Assembly (NCBI GenBank): GCA_947581635.1
Contig: CANPVE010000016.1
Location: 1 to 43,558 of the forward strand
Direction of reading: 5' to 3'
DNA: 43,558 bases
Source: an uncultured Clostridia bacterium
GTDB lineage: Bacteria; Bacillota; Clostridia; Oscillospirales; Acutalibacteraceae
The notes beneath the pieces are model-generated. The model did no database searches, was not told the origin of the DNA, and was given only the letters and a program-made list of their open reading frames with translations. Of this stretch, positions 1 to 8,815 are shown piece after piece (positions within the stretch are counted from its first letter, which is position 1; every line of letters starts with the position of its first letter). Position numbers and translations under genes: made by a program.

Positions 1-218
1 CTCTGCCTGCGGCTTCGCTCGTGAGGCTCTGCCTCACCCTCCTCTTTTGAATTCACCTTATTTGTGTTCGCCTTAATTTTTCTTTAATCTTGGCTTGTTT
101 TGCTCGCTCTGCCTACGGCTTCGCTCGTGAGGCTCTGCCTCACCCTCCGCAATGGCGCTGCCCTTGACCTGCCAAGAGGACTTGTCCCCTTGGATTCCCA
201 CGCTTCGCTAATTATTTT
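1..218 (-). repeat. Dispersed intergenic repeat, copy 1 (two tandem units, head B)
   Basis: Member of the window-wide repeat family, cut by the left window edge. It is oriented with its head to the right, near the DUF1624 gene. Two body units are visible, with the stem GTGAGGC/GCCTCAC starting at about 23 and again at about 129, a period of 106 bp. The head is type B (revcomp AATTAGCGAAGCGTGGGA) and holds the stem variant CCAAG..CTTGG around 168-193. The copy ends 36 bp upstream of the predicted -35 box of the next gene. Confidence 0.85.
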
Positions 219-253
219 TGGACGTGCTGCTCTGCAAATTTACACATTGCGAA

Positions 254-282
254 TTGATTTTTGCCGCTGTATATGATAGAAT
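254..282 (+). promoter_or_regulatory. Predicted sigma-A promoter of the DUF1624 gene
   Basis: TTGATT at 254-259 and TAGAAT at 277-282 with a 17-bp spacer. It lies between repeat copy 1 and the start codon at 318. It probably serves the DUF1624, tex, lipoprotein and DUF1292 genes, since no long gap interrupts them. Confidence 0.6.
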
Positions 283-317
283 GGCAGTGATATTCCAGGT
301 GAAGGGAAGCGGAAAAT

Positions 318-1106
318 ATGACGGAGACAAATGTGCAGGTCATTGAGCCTCATCATAAGAAAAGAATAGTTCTTATAGACAATTTAAGAGGTCTTGCGCT
401 TATATATATGGTTTTCTTTCACTTTATATATGATATGGCATACCTCGTGCCTACCGAATGGGGGCGCGCCGCCCTCGCCGCCAATCAGGATATTGTAATA
501 TTCGACACCGCCTCGTTCATTCTTCTCGCAGGAATATCCAGCGCGTTCAGCCGAAGCAATCTAAAGCGCGGCGGCAGACTGCTCGCCATCGGGATTGTTT
601 TCACACTGGTAACGGCGTTTATATTCCCCGGACAGGCGATATATTTCGGCATACTCCAATTGCTCGGGAGCTGCATGGTGCTCTATGGCGCATTTGAGAA
701 CAGACTGTGCAAGCTCCCCACCGTGGTAATGCTCGCCGTCTGCGCGGTGATATTCGCCTTGACATTCAACATCAACGACGGATACATCGGAGTCAAAGGC
801 GTATTTGAGATAGATTTGCCCGAACAGCTGCTCAAAAACAATCTGCTGTACCCATACGGTTTCGTCAAGGGCGGCTATGCCTCGGTTGATTATGAACCGC
901 TGCTGCCGTGGTTCTTCCTGTATTTCGGCGGCACATACATAGGCGGCTTCATAACCAGGCACCGCGACAGTCTGCCGAAATTCTGCTATGCCAATCCCCT
1001 GCCTCCGTTAAGTCTGATTGGACGGCACTCTCTGCTGATATACGTTCTCCACCAGCCGATAATTATGGGTGTGGTTTACATCATAAATTTTATAACAAAA
1101 ATTTGA
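318..1106 (+). CDS. DUF1624 / heparan-alpha-glucosaminide N-acetyltransferase-like membrane protein
   Basis: Polytopic membrane protein of 262 aa. The N-terminal signature RGLALIYMVFFHFIYD (about residues 24-39) is typical of the DUF1624/HGSNAT_cat family, which includes putative membrane acyltransferases related to eukaryotic HGSNAT. Several hydrophobic segments follow, and the C-terminal part has the family-like pattern GRHSLLIYVLHQPI. The His near the first membrane segment and the one in the last are candidate functional residues by family analogy only. A purine-rich ribosome site precedes the ATG at 318. The stop is 16 bp before tex, so the two genes are likely co-transcribed. The family is clear; the substrate is unknown. 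Confidence 0.8.
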   Translation: MTETNVQVIEPHHKKRIVLIDNLRGLALIYMVFFHFIYDMAYLVPTEWGRAALAANQDIVIFDTASFILLAGISSAFSRSNLKRGGRLLAIGIVFTLVTAFIFPGQAIYFGILQLLGSCMVLYGAFENRLCKLPTVVMLAVCAVIFALTFNINDGYIGVKGVFEIDLPEQLLKNNLLYPYGFVKGGYASVDYEPLLPWFFLYFGGTYIGGFITRHRDSLPKFCYANPLPPLSLIGRHSLLIYVLHQPIIMGVVYIINFITKI

Positions 1107-1122
1107 AAGGACTAAATAAAAG

Positions 1123-3294
1123 ATGAACTTTGCACAGGCTCTCGCCAATGAATTTAAAATCAAGCCTGAATACAGTGAAAATATCCTCAAGCTGATTGAT
1201 GATGGGAACACAATTCCGTTTATTGCACGCTACCGCAAAGAAATGCACGGTTCTATGGACGACCAAAAGCTGCGCGAAATTTCCGAACGCTACGAATACC
1301 TCAAAAATCTCGACAAACGCCGCACTGAGGTGCGAACTTCGATAGAGAATCTCGGCAAGCTGACTGACGAGCTGGCAGCCGCATTGGAATCCGCCGCCAC
1401 CCTCACTGAAATCGAGGATATCTACCGTCCCTACAAGCCCAAGCGCAAAACCCGCGCTTCCGTGGCGCGCGAAAAGGGATTGGAACCGCTGGCGGCGGCA
1501 ATATTCGCGCAGGAAACAAATAAATACCCGATAGACATGGCAAAGGAATTTGTCAACCCCGAAAAGGAGGTAAACACGCCCGAGGAAGCTTTGCAAGGCG
1601 CTTTGGACATAATCGCTGAGGATATATCCGACAACGCCGAAATACGCAAGCGTCTGAGATACGTCGCTTTTGAGAACGGAAACATCGTGTCCAAGGCGTC
1701 GGATCCCGAGGCCAAGTCGGTCTATGAAAATTATTACGATTATTCCGAGCCTATGAAAAGAGCGGCAGGTTACAAGATACTCGCCATAGATCGGGGAGAG
1801 CGCGAGAAATTTCTCAAAGTGTCGATAGACTTTGACCGCTCACGCGGAGTGAGCATTGTGGCAAGCGCCGTGCTCAAGAATCCAAAAGGCGGCAGCTCCC
1901 CTTGCACCGACGCGGTGAGAACCGCAGTGGAGGACGCATACGACCGCCTAATCTTCCCCTCGATACAGAACGAGCTGAGGAGTGAGCTGACCGACACAGC
2001 GGTTGAAAACGCAATCAAGGTGTTCTCGGAAAATCTGCACCAGCTTCTGATGCAGCCGCCTGTCAAAGGCAAGGTCGCGATGGGTCTTGACCCCGGATAT
2101 CGCATGGGCTGCAAAGTGGCCGTGGTGGACGCGACCGGCAGATTGCTCAATACAGCGGTAATTTATCCCGTGCCACCCTTTAACAAGGTAGAAGAGGCAA
2201 AGAAAATCGTATCCAAATTCATAAAGGCATACGGCGTGGAAATCATAGCTATAGGCAACGGCACGGCAGGCAAGGAGACTGAGATTTTCGCCGCCGACCT
2301 CATCAGGGAGCAGAAATTGAATGTTGCATACATGGTGGTGAGCGAGGCGGGCGCGTCGGTCTATTCCGCAAGCAAACTTGCGGCCGAAGAATTTCCGGAC
2401 TATGATGTCAATGTCCGCTCCGCCATTTCGATAGCCCGTCGATTACAGGACCCTCTTGCCGAACTGGTTAAAATCGACCCCAAGGCGATAGGCGTGGGAC
2501 AGTATCAGCACGATATGCCGCAAAAGCGACTGACCGAGGCTTTGGACGGCGTGGTGGAGGATTGTGTAAATTCAGTGGGCGTGGATTTGAATACCGCCTC
2601 CCCCGCTCTGTTGAGCAAGGTTGTCGGAATTTCACCTACGGTGTCGAAGAATATAGTTGCATACCGCGAGGCAAACGGCGAATTCAAAAGTCGAAAGGAG
2701 CTTTTAAAAGTAGCAAAGCTCGGGCCCAAGGCGTTTGAGCAGTGCGCCGGCTTCATGCGCGTCAGCGAGAGCGACAATCCTCTGGATGCAACCGCCGTTC
2801 ACCCGGAAAGCTACGGCGCGGCGGAAAAGCTGCTCGACCTCTGCGGCTTCAGACCCGAGGATATCAGGAACAATGCGCTCGGCAGTCTCAGACAGAAAGT
2901 GGAGGGAATCGGCTTTGGCAAGGCGGCGGAAAAGCTCGGCATAGGCGTTCCCACGCTCACCGACATAGTAAGCGAGTTGATGAAACCCGGCCGCGACCCG
3001 CGCGACGAGCTGCCCAAACCGCTCCTGCGCACAGACGTGATGGATATTAAAGACCTGAAAGTGGGTATGGAGCTTCAGGGAACCGTGCGCAATGTCATTG
3101 ACTTCGGTGCGTTTGTGGATATAGGCGTGCATCAAGACGGATTAGTTCACATTTCTCAGATAAGCAATCGCCGCATAAAACACCCCTCAGAGGTGCTCAA
3201 GGTTGGCGACGTGATAAAGGTGTGGGTGCTTTCAATTGACCCGGGCAAAAACCGAATCGGACTTACCATGAAGGGGGAACCCAAGAAAGAATGA
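1123..3294 (+). CDS. tex: Tex, S1-domain RNA-binding transcription accessory protein
   Basis: Full-length Tex protein of 723 aa, the usual size for the family. The N-terminal part carries IPFIARYRKEMHGSMDD (about residues 31-47), the Tex N-terminal helical signature. A YqgF/RuvC-like domain starts around residue 315 (MGLDPGYRMGCKVAVVD), tandem helix-hairpin-helix motifs follow (SVGVDLNTASPALLSKVVGI, about 484-503), and an S1 domain lies at about 645-716. Tex binds nucleic acid and acts on transcription and ribosome-related processes; its exact role in Clostridia is not settled. Its last codons overlap the downstream lipoprotein gene by 4 nt, which implies translational coupling. Confidence 0.95.
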   Translation: MNFAQALANEFKIKPEYSENILKLIDDGNTIPFIARYRKEMHGSMDDQKLREISERYEYLKNLDKRRTEVRTSIENLGKLTDELAAALESAATLTEIEDIYRPYKPKRKTRASVAREKGLEPLAAAIFAQETNKYPIDMAKEFVNPEKEVNTPEEALQGALDIIAEDISDNAEIRKRLRYVAFENGNIVSKASDPEAKSVYENYYDYSEPMKRAAGYKILAIDRGEREKFLKVSIDFDRSRGVSIVASAVLKNPKGGSSPCTDAVRTAVEDAYDRLIFPSIQNELRSELTDTAVENAIKVFSENLHQLLMQPPVKGKVAMGLDPGYRMGCKVAVVDATGRLLNTAVIYPVPPFNKVEEAKKIVSKFIKAYGVEIIAIGNGTAGKETEIFAADLIREQKLNVAYMVVSEAGASVYSASKLAAEEFPDYDVNVRSAISIARRLQDPLAELVKIDPKAIGVGQYQHDMPQKRLTEALDGVVEDCVNSVGVDLNTASPALLSKVVGISPTVSKNIVAYREANGEFKSRKELLKVAKLGPKAFEQCAGFMRVSESDNPLDATAVHPESYGAAEKLLDLCGFRPEDIRNNALGSLRQKVEGIGFGKAAEKLGIGVPTLTDIVSELMKPGRDPRDELPKPLLRTDVMDIKDLKVGMELQGTVRNVIDFGAFVDIGVHQDGLVHISQISNRRIKHPSEVLKVGDVIKVWVLSIDPGKNRIGLTMKGEPKKE

Positions 3295-4259
3295 GAAAAT
3301 CTTTTGCATTAAGATTTGCTGCCGCGCTGACGGCGTTGGCATTTGCCGTGTGTCTCTCGGCCTGCAAAAAAGAAATGCCCAAGCGTTTGGACGGAATGTA
3401 CTCTTCCGACGGCGCCGCATCGGACAATGCCGTGCAGAGTGACGCCGCAGACGCGGGAAATACAGAATCGGGAGACGAAAAGGACGCGGAGAAAAACCAA
3501 ACGGCCGCCGCTCCAAAGTTCAAGTCGGGCAATTATGTAATGACTTCCTCTACAACTTACGAGCAGATACTTTACAATGGCAAGAGCATTTCGGCGCTCT
3601 ACCGCACCTCGCAGACTTACACTTATAATATAAAACTCACTGTCAAAGATAACGGATCAATTGTCGCAGTCTACACTTTTAAGCGGGTTCAATTGGGCAG
3701 CGAGGGCAGCGAAACATACACGATGGATACAGACGACAAGTCGGGCAGAGACGATGATACCGCCGTGTATTATGATATTATCGGGCAATCCTTTACGGTC
3801 GATGTTACGTCCGATTTCAAGCTGTCTGTCAAAGGAGTAGATAAAATACACAAGAACTATCCCGATACGGCTGATTTGATAGACGACGAAAATATGCTCG
3901 AAATCGCGAAGGATTTATTCTACAACATAAACTCGCCGCTTTCGGTAAGTTCTTCGTGGAAACTCAAACAGAGCGGTATATCAAATACCTATAGCGTCAC
4001 CAAAATCAATGACAAAAATATTCTTATTAATATAGCGGGCGGCGCGCTGGAAGTTCCGGAATCATTCACGAGCAACGAAATAACCTACAATTATAAAGTG
4101 TGCAATCCTCTGAATGGTTCGCTGGTAATAAACCGCGATAATAGAATGATACAGGAGCAATCGTCATATCAAAACAACACAGGCGAAATTGAGTATAACG
4201 GCGCGACCTATTCATTTGAAGAAACCTCATCGTCACTATGCGAAATAACAAAAGCTTAA
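3291..4259 (+). CDS. Putative secreted lipoprotein, function unknown
   Basis: A 322-aa protein that overlaps the end of tex by ATGA. The N-terminus has two Arg/Lys, a hydrophobic stretch and a lipobox ending LSAC, so lipid attachment at about Cys25 is likely. A low-complexity Asp/Ser/Ala linker follows (about residues 36-70), then a beta-rich domain with many Thr, Tyr and Asn. I recognise no family. The overlap with tex suggests co-expression, but a functional link between a cytosolic RNA-binding protein and a surface lipoprotein is not obvious. Confidence 0.8.
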   Translation: MRKSFALRFAAALTALAFAVCLSACKKEMPKRLDGMYSSDGAASDNAVQSDAADAGNTESGDEKDAEKNQTAAAPKFKSGNYVMTSSTTYEQILYNGKSISALYRTSQTYTYNIKLTVKDNGSIVAVYTFKRVQLGSEGSETYTMDTDDKSGRDDDTAVYYDIIGQSFTVDVTSDFKLSVKGVDKIHKNYPDTADLIDDENMLEIAKDLFYNINSPLSVSSSWKLKQSGISNTYSVTKINDKNILINIAGGALEVPESFTSNEITYNYKVCNPLNGSLVINRDNRMIQEQSSYQNNTGEIEYNGATYSFEETSSSLCEITKA

Positions 4260-4303
4260 TAAAAAATTTTACAAAAATAAAAACACGAAAGGATGGAAAC
4301 ACA

Positions 4304-4639
4304 ATGGACGAAAACATGACACCTGAAATGGAAAATACTGATGGCACAGACGAGGAAAATATCGTTTATCTGACCGATGAAGACGGCAATGAATTTCCGT
4401 TTGAATTTCTGGACATAATTACCTATAAAGACAGCGACTACGCCGTATTCTTTCCGGTAAACGATGGCGAAGAGGAAGACGGCGAAGAGGACGGAGTTGT
4501 AATTCTTAAGGCAATCTCCAATGACGACGGCTCAGCCGATTTTGTAAGTACCGATGATGACGACGCGCTTGACGCGGTATTCGAAATATTCATGGAAAAT
4601 ATCCGTCGAAGCTTTCAACTCGACGATGAGCAGGATTAA
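4304..4639 (+). CDS. DUF1292 family protein (YrzB-like)
   Basis: Small acidic cytosolic protein of 111 aa. The core pattern IVYLTDEDGNEFPFEFLDII..YKDSDYAVFFPV matches the DUF1292 family, common in Firmicutes and of unknown function. A longer frame opens at 4238 inside the lipoprotein gene, but the ATG at 4304 is preferred because GAAAGGATGG sits just upstream and homologues start near MxxxE. The gene ends 17 bp before repeat copy 2. No separate terminator is visible, so the repeat itself may end the transcript. Confidence 0.85.
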   Translation: MDENMTPEMENTDGTDEENIVYLTDEDGNEFPFEFLDIITYKDSDYAVFFPVNDGEEEDGEEDGVVILKAISNDDGSADFVSTDDDDALDAVFEIFMENIRRSFQLDDEQD

Positions 4640-4656
4640 ATTTTCAAAAACCAAAA

Positions 4657-4860
4657 CCAAGCGAGCGGAGCTACGTGGGAGTCAAGGGGGATAATTCCTC
4701 CTTGCATGGTCCAGGGACAGCGCCCATGGCGGAGTGTGGGGCAGCGCCTCAGCCTGCGGCTTCGCTTGTGAGGCTCCGCCTCACCCTCTGCAAAGGCGCT
4801 GCCCTTGACCCGCCAGGAGGACCTGTCCCCTTGGACTTCCACGCTTCGCTAGTTATTTTT
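4657..4860. repeat. Dispersed intergenic repeat, copy 2 (head-outward composite)
   Basis: This copy has both head types, each facing a gene. Head A (AAGCGAGCGGAGC) follows the DUF1292 stop on the left. Head B in reverse (CGCTTCGCTAGTTATTTTT) faces the pdaA stop on the right. The two halves meet near 4745-4760. The left hairpin is CAAGG..CCTTG and the right one is a CCAAG..CCTGG variant. It fills the junction between convergent genes. Confidence 0.8.
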
Positions 4861-4889
4861 CATACGACTACTTTTTTCTCTCATTCTTT

Positions 4890-5846
4890 TTATGGAAGTA
4901 CAAATTTATATCCCTGTCCCTCGGCGTAGTCTATGAAGTCACCGAGAATTTTTGCGTTGGTCGGAGACACCGCGTGCAGAAGATATATCGCACCACAATG
5001 CAAGCGTTCGTTGAGCTTCTTAAGCGCCGCTGTTTGATCAGATTGAGAATTCGGATCCCAGTCCTTATATGCAAAGCTCCACAAATAGGTCTTATATCCC
5101 ATTTCAGATGCCAACGCAAGTGTCTGCTCGGAAAATTCACCCATAGGCGGACGAAGTACAGTCATTGTATAATTATAATTTTCTTTCACATAATCATGGA
5201 GCTGTTTTATTTCATCGCGGCAAACCTCTTGGGATTTTTCGGGCATCGAATAGTGCTTCCAAGTGTGGTTTCCCACCGTATGACCTTCGTCAATCATTCT
5301 CTGAACAATTTCTCCCTCTCGTTTAGCGTAATCGCCCGTTATGAAAAAGGTAGCCTTCACATTCTTCTTTTTCAGCGTATCCAGAATGTCGTTGGTATAG
5401 CCGTTTTCATAACCCTCGTCAAAAGTGAGGTATATTACCTTCTCACCCGAAATATCCACAAAATTTCCGCCCAGATCGCAGTACTTTTCCTGCGAGGTTA
5501 CGGCGTCCTGAGGCCGATTCAGACTGTCAAAATTTGTTCCCTGTCCCCAGCAGATCTTATTTGGACTGAGGGTGGAAATATCTACTTTGGCCCTTTGAGT
5601 AGTGGTGGTATTTTTTGTACCTTTTGTAGCATTGCTATCCTTTTGGCTCTGCCCTTGGGTAGTTGAAGCTGCAGATGTGCTCGACGTCATTGATGAAGTC
5701 GTGGATTTTTTACCGCTCCCCGACCGCAAATCCGAAGCAAAGGTGCGGTAGAGCGACGTCAATATAAATGTGGCGGACAGTACCGACGCGCAAACTATGG
5801 ACAAAGCTATTTTTTTTGTCTTTTCTATGATAATCAATCCTTTCAT
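4890..5846 (-). CDS. pdaA: PdaA-type polysaccharide deacetylase (delta-lactam biosynthesis)
   Basis: A 318-aa exported CE4 deacetylase. A signal/anchor segment lies at about residues 12-37, followed by a Ser/Thr/Lys-rich linker to about 88. Catalytic motifs are TFDEGYENGY (141-150), HTWKH (194-198), RPPMGEFS (232-239) and LLHAVSPTN (289-297). The TFDEGYENG form and the length fit PdaA, which deacetylates muramic acid residues before muramic-delta-lactam forms in spore cortex. This supports a spore-forming host. The start is not clean: no ribosome site precedes ATG 5846, while AAAGGA lies inside the first codons, so initiation a few codons downstream is possible. It converges on DUF1292 across repeat copy 2. 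Confidence 0.88.
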   Translation of the reverse strand: MKGLIIIEKTKKIALSIVCASVLSATFILTSLYRTFASDLRSGSGKKSTTSSMTSSTSAASTTQGQSQKDSNATKGTKNTTTTQRAKVDISTLSPNKICWGQGTNFDSLNRPQDAVTSQEKYCDLGGNFVDISGEKVIYLTFDEGYENGYTNDILDTLKKKNVKATFFITGDYAKREGEIVQRMIDEGHTVGNHTWKHYSMPEKSQEVCRDEIKQLHDYVKENYNYTMTVLRPPMGEFSEQTLALASEMGYKTYLWSFAYKDWDPNSQSDQTAALKKLNERLHCGAIYLLHAVSPTNAKILGDFIDYAEGQGYKFVLP

Positions 5847-6010
5847 TTTATTTTTATATTAACCCTGAATTAAAAATTGAAAAAAAAGCCCAAAGCTTGT
5901 ATATATACATTTTAAACTTTTCAAGCGAATTTTTTGTCCTATTTTAATTAAAGGTTACAATGGATTAATCAATCCGATATTATTTTTCCCACGCACAATG
6001 AATAATTGCA

Positions 6011-6060
6011 AAAAAAGCAGTCTGCATTATTTTTTCATATATGCAGACTGCGTAAATTTT
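6011..6060 (-). terminator. Rho-independent terminator of hflX
   Basis: Perfect stem GCAGTCTGCAT (6017-6027) and ATGCAGACTGC (6041-6051). On the minus strand it is followed by a run of T. It lies 63 bp beyond the hflX stop. Confidence 0.85.
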
Positions 6061-6083
6061 ATTGGCATTTTTTTAATAAAGAC

Positions 6084-6118
6084 ATTCCCAATTGTAATAT
6101 TTATCAATTATATTACAA
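6084..6118 (-). repeat. 35-bp palindromic element, copy a
   Basis: ATTCC-N5-GTAATAT-N9-ATATTAC-AA on the plus strand; the inverted repeat is a perfect 9 bp here (TTGTAATAT/ATATTACAA). It lies 4 bp after the hflX stop. The same spacing recurs at 20926, 28509 and 28697. Confidence 0.65.
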
Positions 6119-6122
6119 AAAA

Positions 6123-7325
6123 CTATTTTTTTAAATAACTCTTCAACCGCTCGGCGGTTATGGCGTCAATCAAACAGTCCACAAGCAATCCTTCGCCGGT
6201 GTACCGCTCTGAGAATATTGTGCCGTTGTCGCGCACCAAAGCCGATTGCCCTATGTCGCTGAAAGGGAAAAGGAACTCGGCTCGTGTTTTTTTGACGGGC
6301 AGGGCTTCTTCTATCGCGCTCAGAAGCTCATCGAACCCCTCTCGATTCTTTGCGCTTATTTTCACGCCATCTACACCGAGAACATTATCGCGGTCGGTTG
6401 CGTCAATTTTATTGATTACGGTAATTATCGGCTTGCTGCCTGCGCCCAATTCGGCGAGAAGATTATTTGTAATCGCGAGATGATCTCGGAATACGGGCGA
6501 TGAACCGTCGCACACATTCAATATAATATCCGCCTGAACCGCCTCTTCCAGCGTGGATTTAAAGGCTTCGATAAGGTGGTGGGGCAGCCGGCGAATAAAT
6601 CCTACTGTGTCCACCAGCATGACGTTGCTGCCCGATGGAAGTTCAAGCGCCCGCGCTGTCGGATCGAGAGTGGCAAAAAGCATATCTTCCGAGAGCACGC
6701 CCGCGTCGGTGAGCGCGTTGAGCAAAGTTGACTTTCCCGCATTGGTGTAGCCCACAATTGCCACGGTGACAATCCCGTCGCGCCTGCGGCGTTCACGCTG
6801 TCTCCCGCGTTGTTTGGCCACGTCGCTTAATTTTTCCTTAAGTGCATCAATGCGATTGCGAATATGTCTGCGGTCGGTCTCCAGCTTGGTTTCGCCCGGA
6901 CCACGCGTACCTATTCCGCCGCCCAGGCGGCTCATCTCAATGCCTTTGCCCGTGAGACGAGGCAACATATACTTCAACTGCGCCAACTCGACTTGCAGCT
7001 TTCCTTCATTTGAGCGCGCACGTCCGGCAAATATATCCAATATCAGCATTGTACGATCTATGGTACGAATATCCGTGGCGTTCTCAATGTTGCGCATCTG
7101 GATCGGAGACAGTTCGCGGTCAAATATTATAAGATTTACGCTATTGTTTTGGCAAAACTCCGCCATTTCCTTCAAAAATCCCGAGCCGACGCAGGTTGCC
7201 GAATCTAGCGACGGACGCTTTTGAAGCATGATACCCGCAACCTCGGCCCCAGCCGTTCGCGCAAGCTCTCTGAGCTCCGCCATGGATTCTTCTGTGTCGC
7301 TCTCGCCCAGATCCACTCCGGCCAA
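6123..7325 (-). CDS. hflX: HflX ribosome-associated GTPase
   Basis: GTPase of about 400 aa that binds the large ribosomal subunit and in other bacteria rescues stalled or hibernating ribosomes. Family motifs are GGGIGTRGPGETKLE (135-149), P-loop GYTNAGKST (192-200), DTVGF (239-243) and NKID (305-308). The coordinates use TTG 7325, but this truncates the first beta strand: the open frame continues upstream (..TIALLAGVDLG) for about 20 codons to a stop without ATG or GTG. Candidate starts there are CTG 7361 or ATA 7367, downstream of GGGGGT. A promoter and terminator flank the gene, so it appears to be a single unit. Confidence 0.9.
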   Translation of the reverse strand: MAGVDLGESDTEESMAELRELARTAGAEVAGIMLQKRPSLDSATCVGSGFLKEMAEFCQNNSVNLIIFDRELSPIQMRNIENATDIRTIDRTMLILDIFAGRARSNEGKLQVELAQLKYMLPRLTGKGIEMSRLGGGIGTRGPGETKLETDRRHIRNRIDALKEKLSDVAKQRGRQRERRRRDGIVTVAIVGYTNAGKSTLLNALTDAGVLSEDMLFATLDPTARALELPSGSNVMLVDTVGFIRRLPHHLIEAFKSTLEEAVQADIILNVCDGSSPVFRDHLAITNNLLAELGAGSKPIITVINKIDATDRDNVLGVDGVKISAKNREGFDELLSAIEEALPVKKTRAEFLFPFSDIGQSALVRDNGTIFSERYTGEGLLVDCLIDAITAERLKSYLKK

Positions 7326-7401
7326 AAGCGCGATTGTATCTTCCTGTCTGGTGTCGTGCAGTTCTATAAAAATACCCCCAATAAATTAACGCGGGATTAT
7401 A

Positions 7402-7410
7402 GCAATCCAT
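7402..7410 (-). promoter_or_regulatory. Extended -10 promoter of hflX
   Basis: TGCTATAAT on the minus strand is an extended -10 (TGnTATAAT). No good -35 is visible at 17 bp. The start site would fall near 7395, leaving a very short leader before the GGGGGT ribosome site of hflX. Confidence 0.5.
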
Positions 7411-7433
7411 AAGTAATTTCGCATTTGGAATTA

Positions 7434-8672
7434 TTATGCATCGTCTTGCTCAACATATTTCGACATGAGCACTATCATGAAGAGCGCGCCAAAAGTCGCC
7501 CCCAGAATGGCCAGTATAGTATTGAGTGCAAAGAAAAGGCTTTGTTCGCTAAAGAGATAGCTCACTGCCTGACTGAAATTTCTAGACCCATCCATGTATG
7601 ATATCACCATGCAGAGGAACATTGTTATAAACGAAATCACCGAACTCAATGTTATGCAGACGCTCATACCAAAGGTTGTGTTTTTGCGCCCTTTGAAGAG
7701 AGTGTAAAACCATACCGCAATAATTCCAGCCGGGAAACAGAGCGCCGCCATGTGAAATCTCGCTATTGGAGCGATTATCATATACGGAAGGACGCCTACA
7801 AGCGATCCGAGAAACGCACCGAGAACGCCCATGCCCGCGCTGCCCTGAATGTGCGTTTCACTGACAGTCGCGGAATGTTCGCTCTGATCGCCCATTATCT
7901 CACGGTAATCATCTTCCGGTTCGTCGGCTGCTGCGCTGCGGAAGCTGTCGCCGCCATCGTCGCTGAATGAGATGGGAGCGGGTTCAAATTCACTGCGTTC
8001 ACCGTCATTATTGCGCAGCTGACGCTCGGGATTATACTGCAACTCATTGTAATTTTCTCTGCTAGACGACATTCCCGCATATTCGTCATACGAATCGTCA
8101 TACTTGCTGCTGTCTGCAACGATGGGAGCGTATTGTCTGGCATATCTCTCGTCCTCATCACTTCGTGGCTGCGAATCGGATTCCCTCGAAGATCTGTTCG
8201 GGGCGGTATTTTTTGCGGCCCGACGATTTTGTTTGTTCTGGGCGCTGCATTCAGCACAGAGTGGCTGCACCATTCCGTCAACAAACGAACGTTTGCTGGC
8301 CCGGTCACCGCACTTAACGCATATATTCGGCACACGGAAACCGCATGAACGCCACTGATCTGCGACAAGATCCAGTACTTCGTTCATGGTGCGGCCTGAT
8401 ATAGGGCCATGGCTCTGGTCAAAGAATATGGCGAGGTATCCTTCTACATCACCCACCTGACCTTCCGAAAGTTCGCCGCCATTTCGTATCAAAACGTCCT
8501 CGATATCGTCAAATGCCTCGTCGTCACGCGGACACAGCATAAATATAAAGAGTAGTCCGTCATCGTCCTCACTCACCGAAAAGCCGCAGTTTTGATAAAC
8601 GCCGTACACCACATCGTCGTCGCTGCGATAATTATTTCTTGACTGCCAAGAGGCAAGTTGTGCGCTAACCAT
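7434..8672 (-). CDS. Unknown zinc-ribbon and membrane protein
   Basis: A 412-aa protein I cannot assign to a family. The N-terminal part (1-115) is acidic and soluble. CVKCGDRA and LCAEC (about residues 118-141) form two CxxC pairs, likely a zinc ribbon. A long disordered Asp/Ser/Arg/Asn region spans about 142-275, and about four hydrophobic segments (278-405) form a membrane domain. ATG 8672 has AAAGGACG upstream. The predicted promoter is at 8754-8782. It is the last gene before the divergent gap to hflX and shows no clear operon partner. It could be a membrane-tethered sensor, but that is only a guess from architecture. Confidence 0.7.
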   Translation of the reverse strand: MVSAQLASWQSRNNYRSDDDVVYGVYQNCGFSVSEDDDGLLFIFMLCPRDDEAFDDIEDVLIRNGGELSEGQVGDVEGYLAIFFDQSHGPISGRTMNEVLDLVADQWRSCGFRVPNICVKCGDRASKRSFVDGMVQPLCAECSAQNKQNRRAAKNTAPNRSSRESDSQPRSDEDERYARQYAPIVADSSKYDDSYDEYAGMSSSRENYNELQYNPERQLRNNDGERSEFEPAPISFSDDGGDSFRSAAADEPEDDYREIMGDQSEHSATVSETHIQGSAGMGVLGAFLGSLVGVLPYMIIAPIARFHMAALCFPAGIIAVWFYTLFKGRKNTTFGMSVCITLSSVISFITMFLCMVISYMDGSRNFSQAVSYLFSEQSLFFALNTILAILGATFGALFMIVLMSKYVEQDDA

Positions 8673-8753
8673 AAAACTACACGTCCTTTCTCGATAATAT
8701 TGCGTTAAAAATAAAAATTAAAAATAATTTATGTTAAATCATGGCATATTAAT

Positions 8754-8782
8754 ATATTACATCATTTATTGGGAATCGTCAA
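8754..8782 (-). promoter_or_regulatory. Predicted sigma-A promoter for the gene at 8672
   Basis: On the minus strand, TTGACG (8777-8782), a 17-bp spacer and TAATAT (8754-8759). Repeat copy 3 begins about 34 bp upstream of this -35. Confidence 0.65.
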
Positions 8783-8815
8783 CCGCAATTCTATATGAAT
8801 CCACGGAAACAGCGT

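Noticed and set aside
4238..4303. N-terminal extension of the DUF1292 protein from ATG 4238
   Set aside because: It lies inside the end of the lipoprotein gene, is basic and unlike the family, while ATG 4304 has a good ribosome site.
8740..8776. A fifth copy of the 35-bp element upstream of the gene at 8672
   Set aside because: ATTCC and GTAATAT are both present, but the spacing is 11 bp instead of 5. The sequence is better explained as the spacer and -10 of a normal promoter.
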